Assembly (NCBI RefSeq): GCF_000717185.1
Contig: NZ_JNYE01000003.1
Span: 92,654 to 156,653, forward strand
Direction: 5' to 3'
From: Kitasatospora phosalacinea
Lineage (GTDB): Bacteria > Actinomycetota > Actinomycetes > Streptomycetales > Streptomycetaceae
Length of the DNA: 64,000 nt
In this document: in pieces, positions 31,580 through 39,618 of the stretch
Layout of the letters: each line of letters starts with the position of its first letter
Numbering within the stretch: the stretch's first letter is position 1
Translations under genes and position numbers: made by a program
Notes under the pieces: model-generated
What the model was told of the DNA's origin: nothing
The model's input: the letters and a program-made list of their open reading frames with translations, nothing else
Database searches by the model: none

Positions 31580-33217
31580 TCAGCCCCGGTCGGCCCGGTA
31601 CTCGCGCGCCAGCAGCTGGATGCGGGCGAGCAGCATGGCGTCGGCGTCTGCGGTCTCCAGGCCGAAGGTGTCGCGCAGCTTGGCGAGTTGGCGGTTGAAG
31701 GTGGCACGGGGCATGCCGAGCGAGTCGGCCGCCGGGCCCTTCTGCTCGCCGTGGCGCAGGTAGGCGGACAGCAGCTCCAGCGGGTGGCGGCCGTTCTGGG
31801 GCGCGGCCTCGGCGAGCCGGGCCACCGAGGTGCGCACCGGCAGCGGAAGCCCGTCCGCCGTCTCGATGAACTGCCGCAGGGCCACCGCGTCGGCGACCTG
31901 CTCGACGGTGGCGCAGTCGGGGGCGGGGCGCTCGCGGCGGAACAGCAGCCCGCCCAGGGCCAGTTCGGCGGCCCGGCGGGAGCGGGCGGCGTCGTCCAGC
32001 CGGGCCTGGACCGGGCCGAGGCCGACCGGCACCCGGACGCCCAGCCGGGCGGACAGGGCGTCGGACAGCCGGCCGCCGTAGTCGGCGACCTGGGCCCGGG
32101 CGTCGGCGGGGGTGTTCGCCAGGCCGCCGAGCAGGACCAGGACGCCGCGTTCGGCGGGGAGGACCAGGTAGTCGCTGCCGGGGCGGGGCTGGTGCAGGCG
32201 CACCGCCCGTTCCAGCCGGGCCCGGCGGGCGTCGTCCACCGGACCGGGCGCACCCACGGCCAGGACGGCGCAGCGGGCGGCCGCGGGCAGGCCGCTGTAC
32301 CCGGCGAGCAGGGCGCCGGAGCCAGGGCCGTCGAGCACCGCGCGGGCCGCGCCGAGCAGCAGGGCGTGCCGGGCCTCGTGGTGCGTGCGGTGGTGGAGCA
32401 GGTGGGGGACGGCGGCCTCGGCGGCGGCCCGCAGCACGTCGACGGCCTCGTGCCCCAGGGCCTTCCCGGTGATCGCGGCCACCCAGATCGAGCCGAGGCG
32501 CATGCCGCCGGCCTGCACCGCGACGGCCATCCGCTCCGGCACGTCGCCCTCGGGGAGGCGGTGCAGCACCTGGTTCGAGGACCAGAGCTGCTTGAAGAAG
32601 CCCTCCCGGTTCATCGCCTTGCGCCGCTCCTCGGGGACGGCGCCGGTCAGGACGGTCCAGAGCCGGATCCGGTCCACGTCGATGCTCTCGGCGTGGTGCG
32701 CGAGGACCCGGGAGTCCGGGTCCTCGATGGTCACCGCCCCCTCGACCGCCCGGGCGATCTGGCGGGCCAGGCCGCCGAGGTCGCCCAGCAGCACGTTGCC
32801 GCCGTCCGGGGCCGGGCTCTCCAGGGCGGCCCGCACGGTGGCGATCACGGTCTGCCAGTCCGTCCAGGAGGCGCGCAGCAGCAGGGCGGTCCCGGCCCGT
32901 TCCGCGATCTCCCCCAGCCGTTCCCGGCGCGCCCGGTCGGCCACTCCCCGCAGCACCACGGCCGTCACCCGGTCCGCGCCCGCCTCGCGCAGCAGGTCCT
33001 CGGCCACCGCGGAGCGCGGGTCGACCCCGATCGCGACCAGGACGGTCCCGGCCCGGTTCGCGCCCGGGGGGTCGAGCGGGTCGAACACCGACAGGTGCCG
33101 GACGGGCGCCAGCGGCTCCGGCAGCGCGACCGCGTCGACCAGGGTGCTGGTCAGGGCGAGCAGCCCCGTCAGGGTTCCGGCCCGCAGTGCCGATCTGTTC
33201 CACGCATCCTCGCCCAT
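31580..33217 (-). CDS. PucR/CdaR-type transcriptional regulator
   Basis: The 545-aa protein (M-G-E-D-A-W-N-R) has an N-terminal PucR-like sensor region, a middle GGDEF-like domain (about 300-420, S-D-Y-L-V-L-P-A-E-R-G-V-L-V-L) and a C-terminal helix-turn-helix: L-L-S-A-Y-L-R-H-G-E-Q-K-G-P-A-A-D-S-L-G and R-A-T-F-N-R-Q-L-A-K-L. PucR-family regulators respond to small metabolites of purine or amino acid turnover. Standing upstream of the PLP decarboxylase suggests it controls that gene; there is no direct proof. Confidence 0.85.
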   Translation of the reverse strand: MGEDAWNRSALRAGTLTGLLALTSTLVDAVALPEPLAPVRHLSVFDPLDPPGANRAGTVLVAIGVDPRSAVAEDLLREAGADRVTAVVLRGVADRARRERLGEIAERAGTALLLRASWTDWQTVIATVRAALESPAPDGGNVLLGDLGGLARQIARAVEGAVTIEDPDSRVLAHHAESIDVDRIRLWTVLTGAVPEERRKAMNREGFFKQLWSSNQVLHRLPEGDVPERMAVAVQAGGMRLGSIWVAAITGKALGHEAVDVLRAAAEAAVPHLLHHRTHHEARHALLLGAARAVLDGPGSGALLAGYSGLPAAARCAVLAVGAPGPVDDARRARLERAVRLHQPRPGSDYLVLPAERGVLVLLGGLANTPADARAQVADYGGRLSDALSARLGVRVPVGLGPVQARLDDAARSRRAAELALGGLLFRRERPAPDCATVEQVADAVALRQFIETADGLPLPVRTSVARLAEAAPQNGRHPLELLSAYLRHGEQKGPAADSLGMPRATFNRQLAKLRDTFGLETADADAMLLARIQLLAREYRADRG

Positions 33218-33508
33218 CGGGCGGCCTCCCCGGAACGCACGAAAAACTGATGGGCGGTCAACTGTGGTCGCTGCCGCCCGAGTCGGGCCATCGTAGGGCC
33301 GTCGCCGGTGGCTGTCACGGTCCGTCGCGGGCGGGAGGCGGTGCGGGGCGCGGCGCGGGGCGCAGCGCGGGGCGGGGTGCGGGGCGAGGGAAAAACCCGA
33401 GGTGGGAGCGGGTGCGAACGGGTTAGGGTGGGCGCGTCCCGGGGCGGCCGTCTACCGCTCCTCTCGTGGCGCGAACAACGCGCCCGCAATCCAGGGAGTT
33501 GCTTCGGC

Positions 33509-34825
33509 ATGGTGCGCGTCCTCGTCGGTGAGCTGTCGTCCGCGATCGGGCGGACGGTGACGGTCAAGGGGTGGGTCGGCACGCTGCGGCTGCAGAGCAG
33601 GGTGCAGTTCGTGGTGGTGCGGGACCACACGGGGGCGGTGCAGGTCACGCACCGGCGCGGGGGCGGGGAGGACGCGCTGGGGGAGCTGCTGCGGGGGCTG
33701 ACGGTCGAGTCGGCGGTGGTGGTGACCGGCCGGGTGGTGGCGAACCCGGTGGTGAAGCTCGGCGGGCTGGAGATCGTCCCGGAGCGGGTCGAGGTGGTGT
33801 CGGCGGCCGAGCCCGGGCTGCCGATCGGGCCGGAGACCGGCCCGGAGCAGCGGGCGAACTGGCGGTTCCTGGACGTCCGGCGGCCGGAGCGGCGGCTGGT
33901 GTTCGAGGTGCAGACCACGGTCGAGCGGGCGATGCGGGAGGTCGCCGCCGAGCAGGGCTGCACGGAGCTGCACACGCCGAAGCTGATGGGCACGGCCTCG
34001 GAGTCCGGCGCCGAGGTGTTCGAGGTCGGGTACTTCGACCGGAAGGCGTACCTGGCGCAGTCCCCGCAGTTCTACAAGCAGATGGCGATCGCGGGCGGCA
34101 TCGACCGGGTCTTCGAGATCGGCCCGGTGTTCCGCGCCGAGCCCTCCTTCACCTCCCGGCACGCGACCGAATTCACCGGCGTGGACGTCGAGTTGGCGTG
34201 GATCGACGGCGTGCAGGACGTGATGTCCTTCGAGGAGCGGATGCTGCACCGGGTGCTGGAGCAGGTCGCCGAACGGCACGGCGAGGAGATCGAGCGGCAC
34301 CGGGGCGTCCGGGTCGTGGTGCCCGAACTGCCCTTCCCCCGGCTGACGATGGCCGAGGCGGTGGAGAAGCTGCGGGGCGCCGGGTGGGACGCCGAGGGCG
34401 TCCGGGAGGACCTGGACCCGGAGGGCGAGCGGCTGCTCAGCGCGCTGGTGCAGCGGGAGACCGGGCACGAGTTCGTGTTCGTGACGGGGTTCCCCGCCTC
34501 GGTGCGGCCGTTCTACCACCTGCGCTCGGCCGACGACCCGTCCGTCACCGAGTCCTTCGACCTGCTGTGGAAGGGCGTGGAGATCACCACCGGCGCCCAG
34601 CGCGAGCACCGGCACGGGCAACTCGTCGCCCAGGCCCGGGAGAAGGGCATGGACGCGAGCCCCGAGGGCCCGCTCGGCCGGTACCTGGACTGCTTCCGGT
34701 ACGGCATGCCGCCGCACGGCGGGTTCGGCCTCGGGCTGGCCCGGGTGCTGATGCTGGCGCTCGGACTGCCCACGATCCGGGACGCGGTGTTCCTGTTCCG
34801 CGGCCCGAACCGACTGGAGCCGTAG
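33509..34825 (+). CDS. aspS: Aspartyl-tRNA synthetase, archaeal/eukaryal type
   Basis: The 438-aa product starts at ATG 33509 with GGGAG about ten bases upstream. It has an OB-fold anticodon domain (V-K-G-W-V-G-T-L-R, F-V-V-V-R-D-H-T-G) and a class II core: S-P-Q-F-Y-K-Q (about 190), motif 2 F-R-A-E-P-S-F-T-S-R-H (about 210) and motif 3 G-F-G-L-G-L-A-R-V-L-M (about 410). It lacks the GAD insertion and C-terminal extension of ordinary bacterial AspRS (about 590 aa), so it belongs to the archaeal-type AspRS2 group. Such enzymes are often non-discriminating and charge tRNA-Asp and tRNA-Asn. It may be an extra copy: inference, since the window holds no other AspRS. Confidence 0.9.
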   Translation: MVRVLVGELSSAIGRTVTVKGWVGTLRLQSRVQFVVVRDHTGAVQVTHRRGGGEDALGELLRGLTVESAVVVTGRVVANPVVKLGGLEIVPERVEVVSAAEPGLPIGPETGPEQRANWRFLDVRRPERRLVFEVQTTVERAMREVAAEQGCTELHTPKLMGTASESGAEVFEVGYFDRKAYLAQSPQFYKQMAIAGGIDRVFEIGPVFRAEPSFTSRHATEFTGVDVELAWIDGVQDVMSFEERMLHRVLEQVAERHGEEIERHRGVRVVVPELPFPRLTMAEAVEKLRGAGWDAEGVREDLDPEGERLLSALVQRETGHEFVFVTGFPASVRPFYHLRSADDPSVTESFDLLWKGVEITTGAQREHRHGQLVAQAREKGMDASPEGPLGRYLDCFRYGMPPHGGFGLGLARVLMLALGLPTIRDAVFLFRGPNRLEP

Positions 34826-34831
34826 CGGAGT

Positions 34832-35320
34832 TCAGCGTCCGGTGCGGGTCGCGCCGGGCGGCCACAGGACGTCCACCGGCAGTCCGGCGGCCCGGGCGGC
34901 GGCGACCATGTCGGCCGTTCCGCCCGGGCCGTTGCCCGGCCCGCCGTCCCAGACCGCGACCAGCCGGTCGGCGAGTTGCAGCAGCCGGGCGTTGGCGGCC
35001 ACGTACGCGGCCGGGTCGAGCCGCAGGGCGGGCAGCACCAGCACCCGGTGCGCGGCGGCGCGCAGCCGGTCGAAGGCGGCCCGCTCGGCGGGGGTGGCCC
35101 GCGGGCCGGGGTGGGACGGGCCGGGCAGGACGGCGACCAGGCGGGCGCCGCGGGCCAGCACGGCGTCCGCGAACAGCGTGTCGGCGCCCGGCGCGAGGCA
35201 GGAGACGCCGGTCAACTCCGCGGCCGGGTAGCGGGACAGCAGCACGTCCAGGGCCGCGCGGACGGCGCGGGAGGTGGCCGGGGCGAGGTCCAGGTGCCCG
35301 GTCACGGCGATCACGGGCAT
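34832..35320 (-). CDS. SLOG-like nucleotide-binding domain protein
   Basis: The 162-aa protein begins M-P-V-I-A-V-T-G-H-L-D-L, the pattern of SLOG/LOG Rossmann proteins such as the YpsA and DprA-related groups. It continues with S-C-L-A-P-G-A-D-T-L-F-A (about 40), L-V-A-V-L-P-G-P (about 62) and a second nucleotide-loop-like W-D-G-G-P-G-N-G-P-G-G-T-A-D-M (about 124-138). Cytosolic. SLOG proteins bind or process nucleotide derivatives and some work in defence signalling, but this one has no obvious partner gene. It is convergent with aspS, six bases away. Confidence 0.72.
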   Translation of the reverse strand: MPVIAVTGHLDLAPATSRAVRAALDVLLSRYPAAELTGVSCLAPGADTLFADAVLARGARLVAVLPGPSHPGPRATPAERAAFDRLRAAAHRVLVLPALRLDPAAYVAANARLLQLADRLVAVWDGGPGNGPGGTADMVAAARAAGLPVDVLWPPGATRTGR

Positions 35321-35365
35321 GGCGGGCGCTCCTCCGGGCCGGTCGTCGGTGCTCCGCCAGATCTT

Positions 35366-35405
35366 GCCAGGACGGGGCCTGCCAGGACGGGGCCTGCCAG
35401 GACGG
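35366..35405. repeat. 15-bp tandem repeat, two and two-thirds copies
   Basis: GCCAGGACGGGGCCT is repeated at 35366 and 35381, with the first ten bases again at 35396. It lies upstream of the SLOG-like gene start and before the DUF1707-FHA gene. Confidence 0.75.
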
Positions 35406-35426
35406 TGATCGCCTGGAGGGGTGCTC

Positions 35427-35470
35427 GCCCGGACGGCGCCCGGACGGCGCCCGGACGGCGCCCGGACGCC
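35427..35470. repeat. 11-bp tandem repeat, four copies
   Basis: GCCCGGACGGC occurs at 35427, 35438 and 35449 exactly, and at 35460 with one change. It is separate from, but related in sequence (CGGACGG/AGGACGG) to, the 15-bp array just before it. Confidence 0.75.
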
Positions 35471-35589
35471 GGGGAGTTGGCCCGGACCGGGCCGAGGACC
35501 CGCGGGCCGCGCGGGGTGGCCGGCCGTCCCCCGGACCGGGGGCGGGCAGCGTGCTGGACAGCGCGGACCGGCCGCCCGACAATCACGCT

Positions 35590-36135
35590 ATGGCCGCTCA
35601 GGAGTTCAGCACCCAGCTCGCCCGCCCCTCGCAGGCCGAGCGGGACAGCGCGCTGGAGGTGCTGCGGGACGGGGTCGGCAGCGGCCGGCTCTCGCACGAC
35701 ACCTTCATCCGCCGGATGGAGCTGGTGCTGACCGCCCGCAGTCGCGCCGAACTCGCCGAGGTGGTCGGCGACCTGCGCACCTACGGCCCGGTCTCCCGGG
35801 CCCTGCTGCGCAGCGTCGCCAGGGTCTCCGCGCTCCAGGTCCGGCTGCGGCAGACCTGGCACGCCGAGCAGCTGACCAGGCTGCAGCTGCCCGACCCGGC
35901 CGTCCGGCGGCTGCGGATCGGCCGGATGACCGGCTCCGACCTCCGGCTGGGCGACTCGACCGTCTCCCGGCACCACGCCGAGCTGCGCTTCGAGGCGGGC
36001 GACTGGGTGCTGTACGACCTGGGCTCCAGCAACGGCACCTTCGTCAACGACCGCCGGGTGGCCGGCGGCACCGTGGTCCGGGCCGGGGACCGGCTGCGCT
36101 TCGGCCGGCTGGGCTTCCACCTCACCGCGGACTGA
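35590..36135 (+). CDS. DUF1707 - FHA domain protein
   Basis: The 181-aa product starts M-A-A-Q-E-F at ATG 35590. Residues about 11-58 form a DUF1707 domain (R-P-S-Q-A-E-R-D-S-A-L-E-V-L-R-D-G, S-H-D-T-F-I-R-R-M-E-L-V-L-T-A-R). Residues about 108-178 form an FHA domain, with L-R-I-G-R, S-T-V-S-R-H-H-A-E-L and D-L-G-S-S-N-G-T-F-V-N, the phosphothreonine-binding residues all being present. It is cytosolic and likely reads Ser/Thr kinase signals. The ATG has no strong Shine-Dalgarno; an AATCACGCT stretch precedes it. Confidence 0.87.
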   Translation: MAAQEFSTQLARPSQAERDSALEVLRDGVGSGRLSHDTFIRRMELVLTARSRAELAEVVGDLRTYGPVSRALLRSVARVSALQVRLRQTWHAEQLTRLQLPDPAVRRLRIGRMTGSDLRLGDSTVSRHHAELRFEAGDWVLYDLGSSNGTFVNDRRVAGGTVVRAGDRLRFGRLGFHLTAD

Positions 36136-36170
36136 GCGGTCCTCCGCCGGCCGGGCCGGGCGAAATCAAT

Positions 36171-36201
36171 TTTCCTTAGCCTTAGTAATGACGTAGGCTA
36201 A
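36171..36201 (+). promoter_or_regulatory. MarR gene promoter with overlapping operator
   Basis: TTAGCCT (36176-36182) and AGGCTAA (36195-36201) are perfect inverted copies 12 bp apart. A -35-like TTTCCT (36171-36176) and -10-like TAGGCT (36194-36199) stand 17 bp apart. The MarR ATG is six bases after the -10, so the transcript is probably leaderless. MarR binding here would block its own promoter. Confidence 0.65.
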
Positions 36202-36205
36202 TGAC

Positions 36206-36640
36206 ATGCCCGAGATGTCCGAGGACGACCTGCTGGCGGTCAGCCAGCTGCGGTCGTCCGCGATGCGCCTGGCCCGACGGTTGCGACACCAGCGGGTCGA
36301 GGAGTCGCTGAGCCCCACCGAGATGGGGGTGCTCGGCACCCTGGCCCGCTGCGGCAAGGCGACACCAGGCGAGCTGGCCCGCAAGGAGCACGTCCAGCCG
36401 CCGTCCATGACCAGGATCATCGCGATGCTGGAGGAGAAGGGCCTGGTGCGGCGCGAGCCGCACCCGGAGGACCGCCGGCAGGTGGTGGTCAGCAGTACGG
36501 AGCAGGCCGAGGAGATCCTCAACGAGTCCCGCCGCCGCCGGAACGCCTGGCTGGCCGCGCTCGCCGAGGGCCTCGACCCGGAGGAGTGGGAACGGCTGAA
36601 GGCGGCCGCGCCCGCGCTCTACAAACTGGCCAACCTGTAG
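36206..36640 (+). CDS. MarR family transcriptional regulator
   Basis: The 144-aa protein has the MarR winged helix: L-S-P-T-E-M-G-V-L-G-T-L-A, recognition-helix region Q-P-P-S-M-T-R-I-I-A-M-L-E and wing R-E-P-H-P-E-D-R-R-Q-V-V-V, then a C-terminal dimer helix. ATG 36206 follows a promoter with no room for a ribosome site. It is upstream of, and in the same direction as, an MFS exporter that it probably controls. Ligand unknown. Confidence 0.88.
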   Translation: MPEMSEDDLLAVSQLRSSAMRLARRLRHQRVEESLSPTEMGVLGTLARCGKATPGELARKEHVQPPSMTRIIAMLEEKGLVRREPHPEDRRQVVVSSTEQAEEILNESRRRRNAWLAALAEGLDPEEWERLKAAAPALYKLANL

Positions 36641-36776
36641 CACCGCCGACCGGCACGACCAGGGTCCGTCCCGTCCCGGGCGTACGAAGGAGAACCGCAT
36701 CACCGCAGCACCCACCAGCGTCACAGAACGCGCCGCGACCGGACGAACGGTCGCGGCGCGCCGAGGGGAGACCACC

Positions 36777-38339
36777 TTGACACCGCCGGCCGCCCGCGCC
36801 GCCGCGATCCGCACCGCGACCATCCGCACCGACCTCCGCACCGACCCCCGGCGCCTGACCACCCGCCCCGCGGGCGTGCGCCACGACGAACCGCTCACCG
36901 ACGAAGCGGCCGCCACCGAGACCGCGCCCACCGGCGCCCCCGCCGCGCAGAGCCAGGCACCCGCCCCCGCGGGCCTGCCGGGCAGCGGCGACGACGACCC
37001 CGAGCATCCCACCGCGGCGGAGGCTCCCGCCGCTTCGCCGGGCCGGTTCACCCGCCCGGGAGGGATGTTCTCGTCCCTGCGCATCCGCAACTACCGGTAC
37101 TACTTCGCCGGACAGGTGGTCTCCAACACCGGCACCTGGATGCAGCGCATCGCCCAGGACTGGCTGGTGCTCAGCCTCACCGGCAGCCCGTTCGCGGTCG
37201 GCATCACCACCGCCATGCAGTTCCTGCCGATGCTGCTGCTCGGCCTGTGGGGCGGCGTCCTCGCCGACCGGCTGCCCAAGCGCCGCCTGCTGATCGCCAC
37301 CCAGGGCGCGATGGGCCTGCTCGCCGCGGGCCTCGCCCTGCTCACCGTCACCGGGCTCGTCACGCCCGTCGCGGTGTACCTGTTCGCGCTGCTGCTCGGC
37401 CTGGTCACCGTCGTCGACAACCCGACCCGGCAGGCCTTCGTCAGCGAGATGGTCCCGGCCAAGGACCTCGCCAACGCCGTCAGCCTGAACGCCGCGAACT
37501 TCCAGACCGCCCGCCTGGTCGGCCCCGCCGTCGCGGGCGCCCTGATCGCCGCGGTCGGCAGCGGCTGGGCGTTCGCCGTCAACGCGCTCTCCTTCGTCGC
37601 GGTCATCGGCGGCCTGCTCGCCATGCGCAGCAGCGAGCTGCGCCCCGTCGAGCGGATCGCCCGCCGCCGCGGACAGCTCCGCGAGGGCCTGCGGTACGTC
37701 CGGGAACGCCCCGAACTGCTGTGGCCGATGGTGCTCGCCGGGTTCATCGGCACCTTCGGGTTCAACTTCCCGACCCTGCTCGCGGGCTTCGCGCACGACA
37801 CCTTCCACGTCGGCGCGGGCGCGTACGGCCTGCTCAACACCGCCATGGCGGTCGGCTCGCTGGCCGGTGCCCTGCTCGCCGCCCGCCGCGGCGCGCCCCG
37901 GCTGCGCCGCCTGGTCTTCGCCGCGCTCGCCTTCGGCGCCCTGGAGGTGCTGGCCGCGTTCGCCCCCGGCTACTGGACCTTCGCCCTGCTGCTCACCCTG
38001 ATCGGCGTGTTCGGCCTGACCTTCAACACCTCGGTCAACTCGGCCCTGCAGCTCGGCACCGACCCCGAGATGCGCGGCCGGGTGATGGGCCTGCTGGTCC
38101 TGGTCTTCACCGGCGGCACCCCGATCGGCGCCCCGCTGGTCGGCTGGATCACCGCCGAGTACGGCCCGCGCCTCGGCCTGCTCGCCTGCGGCCTGGTCTC
38201 CGCCGTCGCGGCGGGCGTGGTCGCGCTGGTCCTCGGCCGGATCGGCGGCCTGCGCCTGCGCCTGGACCTGCACCCGGTGCGGACCCGCGGCCGGGTGTTC
38301 TCGGTGGTGCAGAAGGACGGCCTGGCGACCGCCTGCTGA
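36777..38339 (+). CDS. MFS exporter (DHA3/EntS-like)
   Basis: The product is 520 aa from TTG 36777, with GGGGAG about eight bases upstream. About 95 disordered, Pro/Ala-rich residues precede S-L-R-I-R-N-Y-R-Y-Y-F-A-G-Q-V-V-S-N-T-G-T-W-M-Q-R-I in pieces typical of DHA3 exporters (around residues 100-125). The loop 2-3 motif G-V-L-A-D-R-L-P-K-R-R-L-L follows, then D-N-P-T-R-Q-A-F-V. Twelve membrane segments are likely. It is paired with the MarR gene and probably exports a drug, siderophore or metabolite. Confidence 0.87.
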   Translation: MTPPAARAAAIRTATIRTDLRTDPRRLTTRPAGVRHDEPLTDEAAATETAPTGAPAAQSQAPAPAGLPGSGDDDPEHPTAAEAPAASPGRFTRPGGMFSSLRIRNYRYYFAGQVVSNTGTWMQRIAQDWLVLSLTGSPFAVGITTAMQFLPMLLLGLWGGVLADRLPKRRLLIATQGAMGLLAAGLALLTVTGLVTPVAVYLFALLLGLVTVVDNPTRQAFVSEMVPAKDLANAVSLNAANFQTARLVGPAVAGALIAAVGSGWAFAVNALSFVAVIGGLLAMRSSELRPVERIARRRGQLREGLRYVRERPELLWPMVLAGFIGTFGFNFPTLLAGFAHDTFHVGAGAYGLLNTAMAVGSLAGALLAARRGAPRLRRLVFAALAFGALEVLAAFAPGYWTFALLLTLIGVFGLTFNTSVNSALQLGTDPEMRGRVMGLLVLVFTGGTPIGAPLVGWITAEYGPRLGLLACGLVSAVAAGVVALVLGRIGGLRLRLDLHPVRTRGRVFSVVQKDGLATAC

Positions 38340-38342
38340 TCC

Positions 38343-38906
38343 TCAGCCGGTGCGCAGCTCCAGCAGCTGCCCCGGCCACGGACCGGTCGGCCGGTCCTCG
38401 GTGAACGAGGCGGTGCGGGTGAACCCGAGCCGCTCGTACTGGGCGACCAGCCGGCCGCCGCCGCCCGCGTAGCAGTCGACCCGTAGCAGGCCGACCCCGC
38501 GCCCGCGGGCCCGGCGGCGGGCCTCGGCGACCAGGGCCGCACCGATCCCCGCCCCGCGGTGGGCGGGGTCGGTGACCAGCCAGCGGACGAACAGCTCCGG
38601 CTCGCCCGCGGGCGGGAGGTGCTCGGGGGCGCGGTCGGCCAGCACGCAGATGCCCAGCGGGGCGCCGTCCGGCCCCGGGCCCGGGTCCGCCCCTGGTTCC
38701 GCCCCTGGTTCCGGCTCCGCTTCGGCGATCAGCACCAGGTTCTCCGCCGTCACCCGCGCCGCCCGCTCGGCGGCGCCCGGGCGCCGCGACCACGGCTCCG
38801 TCCCCCACTGGTCGGTGCGGCCCCGCGCGGTCAGCCAGGCGACCGCGCCGTCGAGCAGGTTCAGCAGGACGGCGTCGGAACCGGGGCCTCCGGTGCGGAT
38901 GTGCAT
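38343..38906 (-). CDS. GNAT family N-acetyltransferase
   Basis: The 187-aa protein begins M-H-I-R-T-G-G at 38906 behind GAAAGAAGG. Residues about 125-140 hold the acetyl-CoA loop H-R-G-A-G-I-G-A-A-L-V, and Y-E-R-L-G-F-T-R-T follows near the C-terminus. An E-P-E-P-G-A-E-P-type insertion (about 65-82) is an unusual low-complexity loop. Substrate unknown. It ends three bases after the convergent MFS gene stop. Confidence 0.82.
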   Translation of the reverse strand: MHIRTGGPGSDAVLLNLLDGAVAWLTARGRTDQWGTEPWSRRPGAAERAARVTAENLVLIAEAEPEPGAEPGADPGPGPDGAPLGICVLADRAPEHLPPAGEPELFVRWLVTDPAHRGAGIGAALVAEARRRARGRGVGLLRVDCYAGGGGRLVAQYERLGFTRTASFTEDRPTGPWPGQLLELRTG

Positions 38907-38957
38907 GACCTTCTTTCTATCGGACCGGCGGGGGAGGCGGTGCGGCAGGATGGCGGG

Positions 38958-39536
38958 ATGAGGCTCTTCGTCGCCGTGAACCCTCCGGCCCCCGCCAAGC
39001 AGGAACTCGTCGACGCCGTGGAGCCCCTGCGCGAACTCCCCGGCGCGGACCGGCTGCGCTGGACCGAACCCGCCGGGTGGCACCTCACCCTGGCCTTCCT
39101 CGGCGAAGTCCCGGCCGACGAGGTGCCCGCCCTGGAGCACGCCCTGGCCCGGGTCGCGGGCGAGCACCCGGAGCACGTGCTGCGGCTGTCCGGCAGCGGC
39201 ACCTTCGGCGAACGGGCCCTCTGGGCGGGCGTCGAGGGCGAGGTCCGGGCCCTGCGGGAGCTGGCCGCGGCCGTGCGGCGCACGCTCGGCGCCGAGGACG
39301 AGGAGCACGGCTTCCACCCCCACCTGACCCTCGCCCGCTCCGGCACCACCCGCGGCCGGAGACCGGGCGGACCGGGCGGACCGGGCGGGCGGGGGGAGCT
39401 GGCGGCGATGGCCGACGCGATGCGGGGCTTCCGCGGCCGGGAGTGGCGGGCCGGACGGATCCAGCTGATGCGCAGCGAGACGGGCTACGGACCGGCCCGC
39501 TACACGGCGCTGGAGGGGTGGCCGCTGGGCACCTGA
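38958..39536 (+). CDS. thpR: RNA 2',3'-cyclic phosphodiesterase (2H family)
   Basis: The 192-aa protein M-R-L-F-V-A-V-N-P-P is a 2H phosphoesterase with both H-L-T-L motifs (W-H-L-T-L-A-F about 37 and P-H-L-T-L-A-R about 124). It would open 2',3'-cyclic phosphate ends of RNA. A short Gly/Pro/Arg insertion follows the second motif. Divergent from the GNAT gene. Family call is firm; the physiological RNA substrate is not known. Confidence 0.9.
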   Translation: MRLFVAVNPPAPAKQELVDAVEPLRELPGADRLRWTEPAGWHLTLAFLGEVPADEVPALEHALARVAGEHPEHVLRLSGSGTFGERALWAGVEGEVRALRELAAAVRRTLGAEDEEHGFHPHLTLARSGTTRGRRPGGPGGPGGRGELAAMADAMRGFRGREWRAGRIQLMRSETGYGPARYTALEGWPLGT

Positions 39537-39618
39537 GACCCGCTGCGCCCGCGGAACGGCGCAAGGGGGGCGACCTGCTCCGCGATCCGGCCGCGCCGTT
39601 GCCCGCGCCCCTGGACGC

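Noticed and set aside
33218..33508. T-box leader upstream of aspS
   Set aside because: No T-box sequence or terminator/antiterminator pair could be found; actinobacterial T-boxes are mostly limited to ileS.
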